Source: JAFGGG01 sp964638895 (lineage in GTDB: Bacteria; Spirochaetota; Spirochaetia; SZUA-6; RPPD01). Taken from it: a DNA stretch of 64,000 nucleotides. The stretch is taken from assembly GCA_964638895.1 (NCBI GenBank), contig CAZWYY010000003.1, positions 1 through 64,000 of the forward strand, given 5' to 3'. Of the stretch, positions 50,373 through 58,406 are shown piece by piece. The notes under the pieces are model-generated. The model saw only the letters and a list, made by a program, of their open reading frames with translations. It did not search any database and was not told where the DNA came from. The position numbers and the translations under genes were made by a program. Positions within the stretch are counted from its first letter, which is position 1, and every line of letters starts with the position of its first letter.

Positions 50373-51041
50373 ATGATCGAGCGGATTATTGTAGGTATTT
50401 TCCGAACCAATTGCTATCTGTTTGCCCTAAATAAAAAAGAATGCATTATTATCGATCCGGGCGGGGATGCCGAAAAAATAATCTCCCAAATAGAGCTCTT
50501 GAACATGATCCCCACAGGTATAGTGTTCACCCACGGCCATTTTGATCATACCATGGCCTCCGGTTCTATTATTAATTATTTTCGGAACAAGGGTCTTGAG
50601 ATAAAATGCGCCATCCATCACGACGATAAGGAATATCTTGGTAAAACCGCGGACAGAATGAATAAAAAACACTTAAAATACCTGGGTCCGGAGGCAATGG
50701 CGCTTTATCATGAATACGCCACCCAACTTCCGGAGGCCGACTTTGAACTGAAAAAGGGGAAGCAGGTTTTTAAGACAAAACTTACGGTTATTGAGACTCC
50801 GGGCCACTCCAAGGGAAGCGTCAGTCTGTACAGCGAACAGGATGCCGTGCTTTTTACGGGTGATACCTTATTTTTTGACGGAATCGGCAGGTCCGATCTG
50901 CCGGGGGGCGATGAAAAACTACTGCTTGCCAGCATCAAGGAAAAACTGCTTGTTCTGCCGCCTGAAACCAGCGTGTTTCCGGGTCATGGTCCGCTTACCA
51001 CAATCGAAAGAGAACTTAAAGGGAATTCCTTTTTGATGTAA
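50373..51041 (+). CDS. MBL-fold metallo-hydrolase
   Basis: 222 residues, glyoxalase II-like size. The zinc motif T-H-G-H-F-D-H (~54-60), the later His in E-T-P-G-H-S-K-G-S, the Asp in F-T-G-D-T-L-F and the C-terminal P-G-H-G-P are all intact. The protein probably hydrolyses a thioester or phosphodiester; the exact substrate is not known, and hydroxyacylglutathione hydrolase is only one possibility. It ends one base before the convergent small gene at 51042 and shares no operon with a downstream gene. Confidence 0.88.
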   Translation: MIERIIVGIFRTNCYLFALNKKECIIIDPGGDAEKIISQIELLNMIPTGIVFTHGHFDHTMASGSIINYFRNKGLEIKCAIHHDDKEYLGKTADRMNKKHLKYLGPEAMALYHEYATQLPEADFELKKGKQVFKTKLTVIETPGHSKGSVSLYSEQDAVLFTGDTLFFDGIGRSDLPGGDEKLLLASIKEKLLVLPPETSVFPGHGPLTTIERELKGNSFLM

Positions 51042-51428
51042 TCAGACACTGATATCGAGAAGTCTGCCGGATTCCGGGGAAAGCCCACCGGCAAACGGTA
51101 CGATTTTATTATAGGCGTTCTTAACCTGGGAGGAGAGTCTGCTGATATGCGAATCAATGCTTTCCGGGGTAATAATCTTGCCTATAATCCCGCCGTTGTT
51201 TTCCTTTTTCAAGCGGGCAAGCCGTTCGATCAGGTTATCCAGCATCCGCAGCTTGTACAGCGGGATGCCCTCCAGGTCGCTCTGTGCCGGAATTCCAATG
51301 AGATGCTTCAGCGCAATCGCCGGAGATAGAAAGCGTCTTACCGGAACCGAGATTTTTCTGGTGATGTCATTTATAAAATAAAGACGATTGATAATTGTCG
51401 ACCCAGTAGGGGAAATACTGGAAATCAT
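51042..51428 (-). CDS. Small protein of unknown function
   Basis: 128 residues, mostly helical, with a basic central segment (R-R-F-L-S-P-A-I-A-L-K-H-L) and a coiled-coil-like stretch R-L-A-R-L-K-K-E. No motif I recognise. The ATG at 51428 has GGGAG five bases upstream, and this Shine-Dalgarno is the 3' arm of a hairpin (51432-51466), so translation could depend on RNA folding. It follows the DksA-like gene on the same strand with 95 bases between, and both may be on one transcript. Confidence 0.6.
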   Translation of the reverse strand: MISSISPTGSTIINRLYFINDITRKISVPVRRFLSPAIALKHLIGIPAQSDLEGIPLYKLRMLDNLIERLARLKKENNGGIIGKIITPESIDSHISRLSSQVKNAYNKIVPFAGGLSPESGRLLDISV

Positions 51429-51431
51429 AAT

Positions 51432-51471
51432 AACTCCCGCCTGCCTTTATTTAAATATCGGGAGTTTTTTA
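51432..51471 (+). terminator. Hairpin with T-run, terminator-like on the plus strand
   Basis: AACTCCCG (51432-51439) pairs with CGGGAGTT (51459-51466), 8 bp perfect, followed by Ts to 51470. On the plus strand this is a terminator for read-through from the MBL gene. On the minus strand the same stem sequesters the Shine-Dalgarno of the gene at 51042-51428. Confidence 0.65.
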
Positions 51472-51523
51472 TGTGCGGATTATAGTTAAATTGTATATTT
51501 GCTATGGTGAAAGGACGTTGTTT

Positions 51524-51880
51524 TTACCTGTTTCTCAGTTCCTCTGAGGTTTTACACTTGATGCATAAAATGGCGTAAGGGATGGCATCCAGTCTTTCAC
51601 GGGGAATTTTCTGGTTACAGCGTATGCATTTGCCGTAATGTCCGTTTTCAATGCGGGAAAGCGCGTTTTCCACAAGTTTCAGTGTTTTAAGTTCCTGATT
51701 TCCCAACGCCTCCAGGATTCTTCTGTCTATATCATCAGAGGCGATGTCCGCCAGATCTTTGGGGTCGGTGTCTTCGATTATTTCATTAAACTCATCGTTC
51801 TCGGCGGCAAGGTGTTGGAGTATCTCCTTCTTCATATTCAAAAGGCTTGTCCTCATCTTTTCAACGTATGTTTTTTCCAT
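51524..51880 (-). CDS. TraR/DksA-family zinc-finger protein
   Basis: 118 residues. A coiled coil with the DxxDxA tip (D39-P-K-D42-L-A44) precedes the C4 zinc finger (C85-I-R-C88 ... C106-I-K-C109). Proteins of this family enter the RNA polymerase secondary channel or act as general stress factors; with a short length and full zinc finger it may be DksA-like. The ATG has GGAGG five bases upstream. A 10-bp palindrome (51911-51937) lies in its promoter region and may control it. Confidence 0.87.
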   Translation of the reverse strand: MEKTYVEKMRTSLLNMKKEILQHLAAENDEFNEIIEDTDPKDLADIASDDIDRRILEALGNQELKTLKLVENALSRIENGHYGKCIRCNQKIPRERLDAIPYAILCIKCKTSEELRNR

Positions 51881-51910
51881 AATTCCCTCCTAGCCTTAGC
51901 AGCGTCAAAT

Positions 51911-51937
51911 TTTTAGTCCACACAATTTGGACTAAAA
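51911..51937. promoter_or_regulatory. Operator-like palindrome upstream of the DksA-like gene
   Basis: TTTTAGTCCA (51911-51920) and TGGACTAAAA (51928-51937), 10 bp perfect, 7-base spacer. It starts 31 bases upstream of the ATG and lies downstream of a TTGACA at 51954-51949 on the minus strand, a position fit for a repressor. Confidence 0.5.
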
Positions 51938-52089
51938 CGCAAGAATTGTCAACTAGTATATAAATGTAAATTCTATTTTAACACCTGACTATGGGTATTT
52001 CCAATGTTTGTGCGGGATCGGCAGGTTTTTACGGGAGGATTCAGATTGCCGGCAGTTCTCATGCGGCGTAAATTTAAAATTGCGTGCGG

Positions 52090-52118
52090 TTGACAAAAGC
52101 AGGGCAATCACATATTGT
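52090..52118 (+). promoter_or_regulatory. infA promoter
   Basis: TTGACA (52090-52095), 17 bases, TATTGT (52113-52118). The GTG start of infA is 20 bases further, with GAGGAG in between. Confidence 0.7.
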
Positions 52119-52138
52119 AAGGCACTAGAGGAGTTATC

Positions 52139-52357
52139 GTGGCAAAAGAGGAAGCAATCGAAGTCAACGGTGTGGTAAAGGAATCCCTGCCAAATACCAT
52201 GTTCCGGGTGGAACTTGAAAACGGCCATCTTATTTTAGCGCACCTCTCGGGGAAAATGCGCAAGCATTATATACGCATCGTACCCGGTGACAAGGTGAAG
52301 GTAGCTCTCTCCCCCTATGATCTGACCCGCGGCAGAATCATCTACCGCGAACGCTGA
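52139..52357 (+). CDS. infA: Translation initiation factor IF-1
   Basis: 72 residues, the normal length. The OB-fold sequence begins A-K-E-E-A-I-E-V-N-G-V-V-K-E-S-L-P-N and contains the family hallmarks F-R-V-E-L-E-N-G-H, A-H-L-S-G-K-M-R-K-H-Y-I-R-I and P-Y-D-L-T-R-G-R-I. IF-1 occupies the A site of the 30S subunit during initiation. Start is GTG with GAGGAG five bases upstream. It is monocistronic with its own promoter, unlike the ribosomal-protein operon location common in other bacteria. Confidence 0.97.
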   Translation: MAKEEAIEVNGVVKESLPNTMFRVELENGHLILAHLSGKMRKHYIRIVPGDKVKVALSPYDLTRGRIIYRER

Positions 52358-52423
52358 CGGCGCTGAATTTGCCAGCGCCCCGCTGATAAATAAAATCCAA
52401 CATTCGCCATTGAATGCGGGTTA

Positions 52424-52452
52424 TTGACAATAATCGTCCGTATATTTATGTT
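52424..52452 (+). promoter_or_regulatory. Promoter of the aldo/keto reductase
   Basis: TTGACA (52424-52429), 17 bases, TATGTT (52447-52452). The ATG at 52462 is 9 bases beyond, so the transcript would begin 2-3 bases before it; no Shine-Dalgarno is present. Confidence 0.65.
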
Positions 52453-52461
52453 TATTTCATT

Positions 52462-53427
52462 ATGAGAAAAATCAATTTAGGAAAAACAGACATCAAAATC
52501 TCCCCCATCGGCCTGGGGTGCTGGCAGTTTTCCGGCGGCAAGGGAATTTCCGGCCGTTACTGGAAAAGAATAGATCCGCAGGAGGTGCGGGAAATAATTC
52601 GCATCTCCCTTGCGCAGGGCATCAACTGGTTCGACACGGCCGAGGTCTACGGGTGGGGCCGTTCGGAAAGGGCATTAGCGGCCGGATTGCGTGAGCTTGA
52701 GGTGAAGCCGGGCGACGTGGTTGTGGCCACCAAGTGGTTTCCGCTGTTCAGACGCGCCGGGTCCATCCTTTCCACGTTTGCACGTCGCAGCGAGGCCTTA
52801 GACGGATTCCCTATTGATTTGTACCAGATACATTTCCCCGGCAGCTTTTCGGGTATTTCCGCGCAGATAAGCGCCATGGCCGATTTGCTGGAGCAACACA
52901 AGATCAAGGCCGTGGGCGTAAGCAACTTCAATGCCAAACAGATGAGGGCCGCGCATGAGGCGCTGGCCGCGCGGGGTATGTTTTTGAGTTCCAACCAGAT
53001 GCGTTACAGCCTGCTGGACAGGGGGATCGAACGCAACGGGGTGCTTGATACGGCCAGGGAACTGGGCATCACCATTATCGCCTATTCGCCGCTGTCTCAA
53101 GGGTTACTTTCCGGGAAGTTTCATGAACACCCGGAAGATATAAAGTCACGGCCCGGACCGCGTAAATTCCTGCGCCAGTTTAAATGGAAAAACCTTGAAA
53201 AAACCCGGCCCGTAATCGAATTATTGCGGAGCATCGCGGAAAGACACAAGGCCACCCCCGCGCAGATCGCCTTAAGCTGGCTGGTCACCCGCCACGGGGA
53301 TTCGGTTGTGGCCATACCGGGAGCAACCAAACCCGCGCACGCGCAGAGCAACGCCAAGGCCCTGGACATCCGCCTGACAAAGGACGAGATCGAACAGATT
53401 GACAACGTGAGTGCCGGAATCGGGTAA
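52462..53427 (+). CDS. Aldo/keto reductase
   Basis: 321 residues. The TIM-barrel AKR signatures are intact: N-terminal L-G-K-T-D-I-K-I-S-P-I-G-L-G-C-W-Q, catalytic Asp and Tyr in W-F-D-T-A-E-V-Y-G-W-G-R-S-E, Lys in A-T-K-W and His in Q-I-H-F-P; the C-terminal I-P-G-A-T-K binds NADPH. The physiological substrate is unknown. The ATG at 52462 is chosen because it gives the standard N-terminus and fits the promoter; an ATG at 52414 lies upstream of that promoter and would be untranscribed from it. It is convergent with aroB. Confidence 0.9.
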   Translation: MRKINLGKTDIKISPIGLGCWQFSGGKGISGRYWKRIDPQEVREIIRISLAQGINWFDTAEVYGWGRSERALAAGLRELEVKPGDVVVATKWFPLFRRAGSILSTFARRSEALDGFPIDLYQIHFPGSFSGISAQISAMADLLEQHKIKAVGVSNFNAKQMRAAHEALAARGMFLSSNQMRYSLLDRGIERNGVLDTARELGITIIAYSPLSQGLLSGKFHEHPEDIKSRPGPRKFLRQFKWKNLEKTRPVIELLRSIAERHKATPAQIALSWLVTRHGDSVVAIPGATKPAHAQSNAKALDIRLTKDEIEQIDNVSAGIG

Positions 53428-53456
53428 AGACCGTCGGTGAAGACCGCCGGACGCGA

Positions 53457-54587
53457 TCAAAGCACCGCCCTGACCTCTTCCTCGCTTACCTCTCTTGAAT
53501 AACCGCCGTCTTTGAAGCGCATCATGGCGCCGATGCCCTTTTGGAAGACAAACCGTATGGCATCTTTGCGTACTTTTTTATCGGTGTACAGCTTGGCGAT
53601 GAGTTCATCGGTCCCGATGGACGCGGGAATGCTTACGGGCAGGCCCGCGAGGCTGAGGAGCGTGATGACCCGGCGCGCATCACCTTCCGTCAGGTACCCG
53701 AAGCGCACCCCCAGGCGTGTCTGCAGGGCCAGGCCCACGGCAACGGCCTCGCCGTGCAATAACGAGTATCCGGAAAGGGGTTCCAGGGCGCGACCAATGG
53801 TATGGCCCAGGTTGAGGACCTGGCGCAGGTTGGTTTCCTTTTCATCCCTTTTTACCACCGAGTATTTGATTTCGCAGTTTTTACGGGCCAGATGCGAATA
53901 TACGTGAATGGGCGGTGAGGATCGCTTCGCCGCGGCCCCGGTGATCTCCGGTATATGTTCTTCAAGGTAGGCAAAAAAAGCCGCGTCGGCCAGACAGGCG
54001 TGTTTTATGGTCTCCGCCAGTCCGCAGCGCAGCTCCCGTTCGGGCAGGGTGCTCCATGTATCAATATCTATGTACACCTTTTTGGGCTGGTAAAAAAGGC
54101 CGATCAGGTTGGTGGCAGCGGGCGTGTTTACGGCGGTCTTGCCCCCGATGGAGGCGTCAGCGGCCGCCAGCAACGTTGTGGCATAGTTAATAAAGGGTAT
54201 GCCCCGTCCGAAGGTACCGGCCAAGAAACCGGCCAGGTCCGTGACCACGCCCCCACCCAGGGCCAGGACACAGCTGTCCCTGCCGAAACGCAGATCTATC
54301 ATGCGGTCCTCAAGCAGGGCCTTGGTCTCCCTTGTTTTGGAGGTCTCCCCGGCCTTGAATGAAAACAGGTGGACCGTAAACCCGGCGGCTGCAAGCTCCC
54401 GCTCGAGTGTATGCGCGTAGAGTGTCTCCACATTGGAATCCGTTATCAGCGCGTATTTGCTTACGCCCTTGACCAACCCGGAACCAAGATCCTTTATGAG
54501 TTTTGGAAACAGCTTCATGCCTATTTCAATCGTATAGGAGTCGTTGATCTTTTTTTTAAGCGGTATGCGAAACATATTCATGGCCAT
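53457..54587 (-). CDS. aroB: 3-dehydroquinate synthase
   Basis: 376 residues. It converts DAHP to 3-dehydroquinate in the shikimate pathway using NAD and a metal. The NAD loop G-G-G-V-V-T-D-L-A-G-F, A-D-A-S-I-G-G-K-T-A-V-N and the metal ligands Glu in G-L-A-E-T-I-K, His in N-L-G-H-T-I-G and His in L-L-H-G-E-A-V are intact. AAGGGGGG lies before the ATG. It is 12 bases after argJ on the same strand, so aromatic and arginine synthesis genes share a transcript by chance or by operon logic. Confidence 0.96.
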   Translation of the reverse strand: MAMNMFRIPLKKKINDSYTIEIGMKLFPKLIKDLGSGLVKGVSKYALITDSNVETLYAHTLERELAAAGFTVHLFSFKAGETSKTRETKALLEDRMIDLRFGRDSCVLALGGGVVTDLAGFLAGTFGRGIPFINYATTLLAAADASIGGKTAVNTPAATNLIGLFYQPKKVYIDIDTWSTLPERELRCGLAETIKHACLADAAFFAYLEEHIPEITGAAAKRSSPPIHVYSHLARKNCEIKYSVVKRDEKETNLRQVLNLGHTIGRALEPLSGYSLLHGEAVAVGLALQTRLGVRFGYLTEGDARRVITLLSLAGLPVSIPASIGTDELIAKLYTDKKVRKDAIRFVFQKGIGAMMRFKDGGYSREVSEEEVRAVL

Positions 54588-54598
54588 GCGGTCCCCCC

Positions 54599-55876
54599 TT
54601 ACGATCTGTAGCCGGCGTTTTCTTTTATATAATCATAACCCAGATCAGCCCCCATTACGACCGCGGACGCTTTGCCCGCTCCCAGGTCCGCGGCCAGTTC
54701 CACTACCCTGTCGTGAGGGGGATATCCTTCTCCGTTGCTGAAGGCGCACTCTTCAAGATAGTCTGCCAGCACCTTTTCCTTTTGTTCATCCAATTGAAAA
54801 CACCCATGGGCGAAGATCGTTTCCGGGCCCAGGGTCACGGAAAGGCGGTGTATATCGAGTGTAATTCCATGGTTTCCCGTATAATCGCCGATGGCGCTCA
54901 TAATCCGCCCCACATTGGGATCGTTGCCGAAAATCGCGGTTTTTACCAGGTTGGAATTGCACACGGCCTTGCCTACGGCAGCGGCGGTTTTGGTATCCGG
55001 CGCGTTTTTCACCGTAACCCGTATCACATGTCTTACACCCTCACCGTTGCGGACGATGTCATGGGCAAGCCGGCGGCACATATCCACAAGGGCGTGTGTA
55101 AACTCATTAGAATCGCTTAGGCGAACCCGCTTTGAGCTTAAGATCAGCGCCATGTCGCTGGTGCTTTGGTCACCGTCTATGGAGATCCTGTTGAAACTCT
55201 CCGCGCATGCGGTTTCAAGGGCCTGCTGCAGGGTCGGGCGTTTTATATCGATGTCGGTCAGCAGAAAAACCAGCATAGTGCGCATGTTCGGTTCGATCAT
55301 TCCGGCACCCTTGGCAATGCCCACGATTTTACCGCGGCCCACGGGCGCCGCACGTATTTTGGGATAGGCATCGGTGGTCATAATGGCCCGGGCCAGGGGC
55401 AGAATAGTTGAAGCATTAAGCGTGGAAACCAGTTCAGGCAGTGTTTCCGTAATCTCCCTGACCGGTAGTTTCCAGCCGATTATGCCGGTGGAGGCGGAGA
55501 AGTAATGTTCGGCCGCATCGCCCGTTTGCGCTGCAAGCGCCCGCAGAATTTGCTCGGCATCCTCTACACCACTCTGGGCACACACATTGGATATTTTGTT
55601 GTTTATCAACACGCCGCGTATAAGTTTTTCCCGTAAGCGCCTTTTACCGATGATCACCGGGGCACCGGGCAGGCTGTTGCGGGTGAACACCGCGGCAAAG
55701 CTGTCGCTGGGACTGTCAAGGCTGATCAACCCCAGGTTCAGGGTGTACGTTGTTTTGGCCGGAATCTCCCGAGGTATAAATCCCACGGTCGCGGTGGATA
55801 CACGGAATCCCGGGGGCAGCCCGGCCCTGAGGGTCAGGGCCCGGATGTATTCTGCGGCCGAACGATACGTCTCCAT
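54599..55876 (-). CDS. argJ: Bifunctional ornithine acetyltransferase / N-acetylglutamate synthase
   Basis: 425 residues. ArgJ recycles acetyl groups in arginine synthesis and is made as a precursor that cleaves itself before a threonine. The segment K-G-A-G-M-I-E-P-N-M-R-T-M-L-V-F-L-L-T-D aligns with the cleavage region; the nucleophile Thr is present but the residue before it is Arg instead of the usual Ala. Other conserved blocks (N-K-I-S-N, S-T-G-I-I-G, D-G-D-Q-S-T-S-D) are intact. First gene of the argJ-aroB pair; no strong Shine-Dalgarno is seen. Confidence 0.93.
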   Translation of the reverse strand: METYRSAAEYIRALTLRAGLPPGFRVSTATVGFIPREIPAKTTYTLNLGLISLDSPSDSFAAVFTRNSLPGAPVIIGKRRLREKLIRGVLINNKISNVCAQSGVEDAEQILRALAAQTGDAAEHYFSASTGIIGWKLPVREITETLPELVSTLNASTILPLARAIMTTDAYPKIRAAPVGRGKIVGIAKGAGMIEPNMRTMLVFLLTDIDIKRPTLQQALETACAESFNRISIDGDQSTSDMALILSSKRVRLSDSNEFTHALVDMCRRLAHDIVRNGEGVRHVIRVTVKNAPDTKTAAAVGKAVCNSNLVKTAIFGNDPNVGRIMSAIGDYTGNHGITLDIHRLSVTLGPETIFAHGCFQLDEQKEKVLADYLEECAFSNGEGYPPHDRVVELAADLGAGKASAVVMGADLGYDYIKENAGYRS

Positions 55877-55995
55877 GGCGGTTATATTAATAAGAATTTC
55901 TATTTTAATCCAGTATCAGCACTCTATTACTGTTTAAAACCATAAAAGTAAGATACAGTAATAATATCAAACCTCTGGTCGGGGCGGGTAAATAA

Positions 55996-57714
55996 ATGAA
56001 TCTACTGATTAATCATCTTGGATACAAAATAAACGGGTATAAAAAAGCGGTGCTGGAGGCGCCCTCGGATGACGGGTTTTCCGGTTTTGTGGTAAGAGAG
56101 GCGGATACGGATAAGACCATATTTGAAGGCAGGGCGGGGAAAACCGCACCCGTGGCCTGCTGGCGGGACTGGCATTTTTCCGTATTGGATTTCTCGGCAT
56201 GCACCGAATACGGCAGCTATTATATCACGGCAACGGCAGGCTCGCGGAGCATCCGGTCGCAGCGGTTTGAAATCAGGGAAGACCCTTACTTTACTGAAAC
56301 ACTTTCCGCCGTATTGGCTAATATTACCTCACAGCGCTGTGCGGGCGCTTATGACAAAGCGGACCGCAGTATGTCTTTTTTCGGACAGAGAGCGGACAGG
56401 GTTGACGTGCACGGGGGGTGGTATGACGCCTCAGGAGACGCGAGTAAATATTTAAGCCATCTCTCTTACGCCAACTATCTGAATCCCCAGCAGACACCCT
56501 TGGTCGTGTGGTCCCTGGCCTTTACCCGGGACATGATACTCAGGCAGAAAAAGGTACCCTGGAAATACCTGCCCGAGCGGATTACGGCCGAGGCGCTTTA
56601 CGGCGCGGATTTCCTTGTGCGTATGCAGGACCCTGAGGGGTATTTTTATATGACGGTGTATGACGGCTGGTCCTTAAACCCAAAGCAGCGTGAGATCTGT
56701 TCATTTTCCACCTTGAAAGGCATTAAATCGGATGAGTATCGGTGCGCGTACCGCCAGGGAGGCGGCATGGCCATCGCGGCCCTGGCCAGGGCGGCGGCCC
56801 TGAACAGGGCCGGGAACTATGATCCCCATACGTATCTGGAAACCGCAAAAAAGGGATTTTATCACCTGGAAGAAAACAACCTGCGCTACCTGGATGACGG
56901 GTGTGAGAATATCATCGACGATTACTGCGCCCTGCTCGCGGCCTGTGAGCTTTTTCTTGCCGGACGGGAAACGGAATTCCTGCAGCGCGCCCGGTACCGG
57001 GCCGAACGGCTGCTGGCAAGGATAAGTGACGATGAGGCGTACTCCGGGTGGTGGCGCGCGGATGATAGAGGAAAACGGCCTTTTTTTCACGCGTCTGACG
57101 CGGGAATGCCGCTTGTGGCGCTTATGCGGTTTCTGGACCTGCCGCATAGCGAGCGTGAGAAAGCGGAGGTAATTTCAGTGGTCAGAAAATCCCTGGAGTT
57201 TGAGCTGGCGATTACCCGGGAGGTGAACAATCCGTTCGGATATGCACGCCAATATATAAAGCCCGTGGGCGGACCAAAAAAAAGCGCTTTTTTCTTTCCC
57301 CATCAAAATGAATCCGGCTACTGGTGGCAGGGGGAAAATGCGCGCCTTGCTTCACTGAGCACGGCCGCGCTCCTGGCTGCCCCATTGTTTGAGGATGACG
57401 CGGCATTTATTTCCGTCCTGAGACAATACGCCCAGGATCAGCTGGACTGGATTCTGGGATTGAATCCTTTTGATGTCTGTATGCTGCACGGCAAGGGACG
57501 AAATAATCCCTCATTTAAGAAGGGAGACATGGGGAATGCACCCGGCGGAATATGTAACGGTATTACCTCAGACTTTTATGATGAGCTGGGTATTGATTTT
57601 CGTCCGGATACTCAAGCGTATAACCCCGCCGCCAACTGGAGATGGGTCGAGCAGTGGCTGCCGCACGCGGCGTGGTATATTCTGGCCGTAATCGCCGGTA
57701 TGAGTACGCTGTAG
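55996..57714 (+). CDS. Intracellular glycoside hydrolase family 9 protein
   Basis: 572 residues. An N-terminal Ig-like (CelD_N) domain (~1-95, L-I-N-H-L-G-Y) precedes an (alpha/alpha)6 barrel. G-G-W-Y-D144-A-S-G-D148 carries the two aspartates that position the nucleophilic water, and the C-terminal region contains L-N-P-F, H-G-K-G and N-Y-N-P-A-A-type segments with the general acid expected near the end. No signal peptide is present, unlike secreted cellulases, so a cytoplasmic role in beta-glucan or glucosamine oligosaccharide breakdown is likely. It is divergent from argJ and convergent with lspA. Confidence 0.85.
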   Translation: MNLLINHLGYKINGYKKAVLEAPSDDGFSGFVVREADTDKTIFEGRAGKTAPVACWRDWHFSVLDFSACTEYGSYYITATAGSRSIRSQRFEIREDPYFTETLSAVLANITSQRCAGAYDKADRSMSFFGQRADRVDVHGGWYDASGDASKYLSHLSYANYLNPQQTPLVVWSLAFTRDMILRQKKVPWKYLPERITAEALYGADFLVRMQDPEGYFYMTVYDGWSLNPKQREICSFSTLKGIKSDEYRCAYRQGGGMAIAALARAAALNRAGNYDPHTYLETAKKGFYHLEENNLRYLDDGCENIIDDYCALLAACELFLAGRETEFLQRARYRAERLLARISDDEAYSGWWRADDRGKRPFFHASDAGMPLVALMRFLDLPHSEREKAEVISVVRKSLEFELAITREVNNPFGYARQYIKPVGGPKKSAFFFPHQNESGYWWQGENARLASLSTAALLAAPLFEDDAAFISVLRQYAQDQLDWILGLNPFDVCMLHGKGRNNPSFKKGDMGNAPGGICNGITSDFYDELGIDFRPDTQAYNPAANWRWVEQWLPHAAWYILAVIAGMSTL

Positions 57715-57795
57715 CCGCAGATCATGGCCGGCCGCTGGATGCGGTCTTTTGACGCCGCTCTGCGCGGGCGTCGGCGCGCGGATTTAAAATTCCGA

Positions 57796-58353
57796 TCATG
57801 TGCACTCTTCTTCTTTTTTGGGTTTGATAAGTGCCTTGAATGTGCGCTCCTTGCTGAAAAAATAGAGGATGACGACGAATAGAAGGATGCCCGTAACGCT
57901 GTAGACGTCGGCCAAATTAAAAATGGGCCAACTGAAATTGCCGTAATACCAGAGTATATAATCAACCACCCCACCGTGGATGATACGGTCGATGAAATTT
58001 CCCATTCCCCCGCAGATTATCAGAATAAGAGGGAGAATATGCTTCCATTTTTTCACCAGAAGCATAAAGGCTGCTACCGCGGCTGTAGCCAACCCCTGGA
58101 TGAATAATAGTAGTATATACTTTTGCTGCCGGGGCAGCATGTCATCCAGAAACTGTAATAAGGAAAATCCTAGGTTGTGATTGATGGTGTATCGGAAGGA
58201 CCAGAACCCCGGGATAACCACGATATCCTGACCGCCGCGCAGGGTGCGGTGGACGATATCCTTGACCAACAAATCAGCGCCCGTAAAAATCAACAGGGCG
58301 GCAAGTATTATGAGCAGTTTCGCTTGTATATTCGGTTGCCTGAAATTAAACAT
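57796..58353 (-). CDS. lspA: Lipoprotein signal peptidase (signal peptidase II)
   Basis: 185 residues with four membrane helices. The catalytic aspartates are in G-N-F-I-D-R-I-I-H-G-G-V-V-D and F-N-L-A-D-V-Y; the first block also has N-H-N-L-G-F-S-L. It cleaves the signal peptide from prolipoproteins such as the putative lipoproteins LptC and the gene at 40458. The length is slightly longer than average because of an extended charged C-terminus ending E-E-E-C-T. It is downstream of no gene in an operon. Confidence 0.95.
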   Translation of the reverse strand: MFNFRQPNIQAKLLIILAALLIFTGADLLVKDIVHRTLRGGQDIVVIPGFWSFRYTINHNLGFSLLQFLDDMLPRQQKYILLLFIQGLATAAVAAFMLLVKKWKHILPLILIICGGMGNFIDRIIHGGVVDYILWYYGNFSWPIFNLADVYSVTGILLFVVILYFFSKERTFKALIKPKKEEECT

Positions 58354-58406
58354 AATTTTCGGAGTGTATATGAAATCGGGGGAATGTGCAAGGTTTTTTA
58401 TATAAG

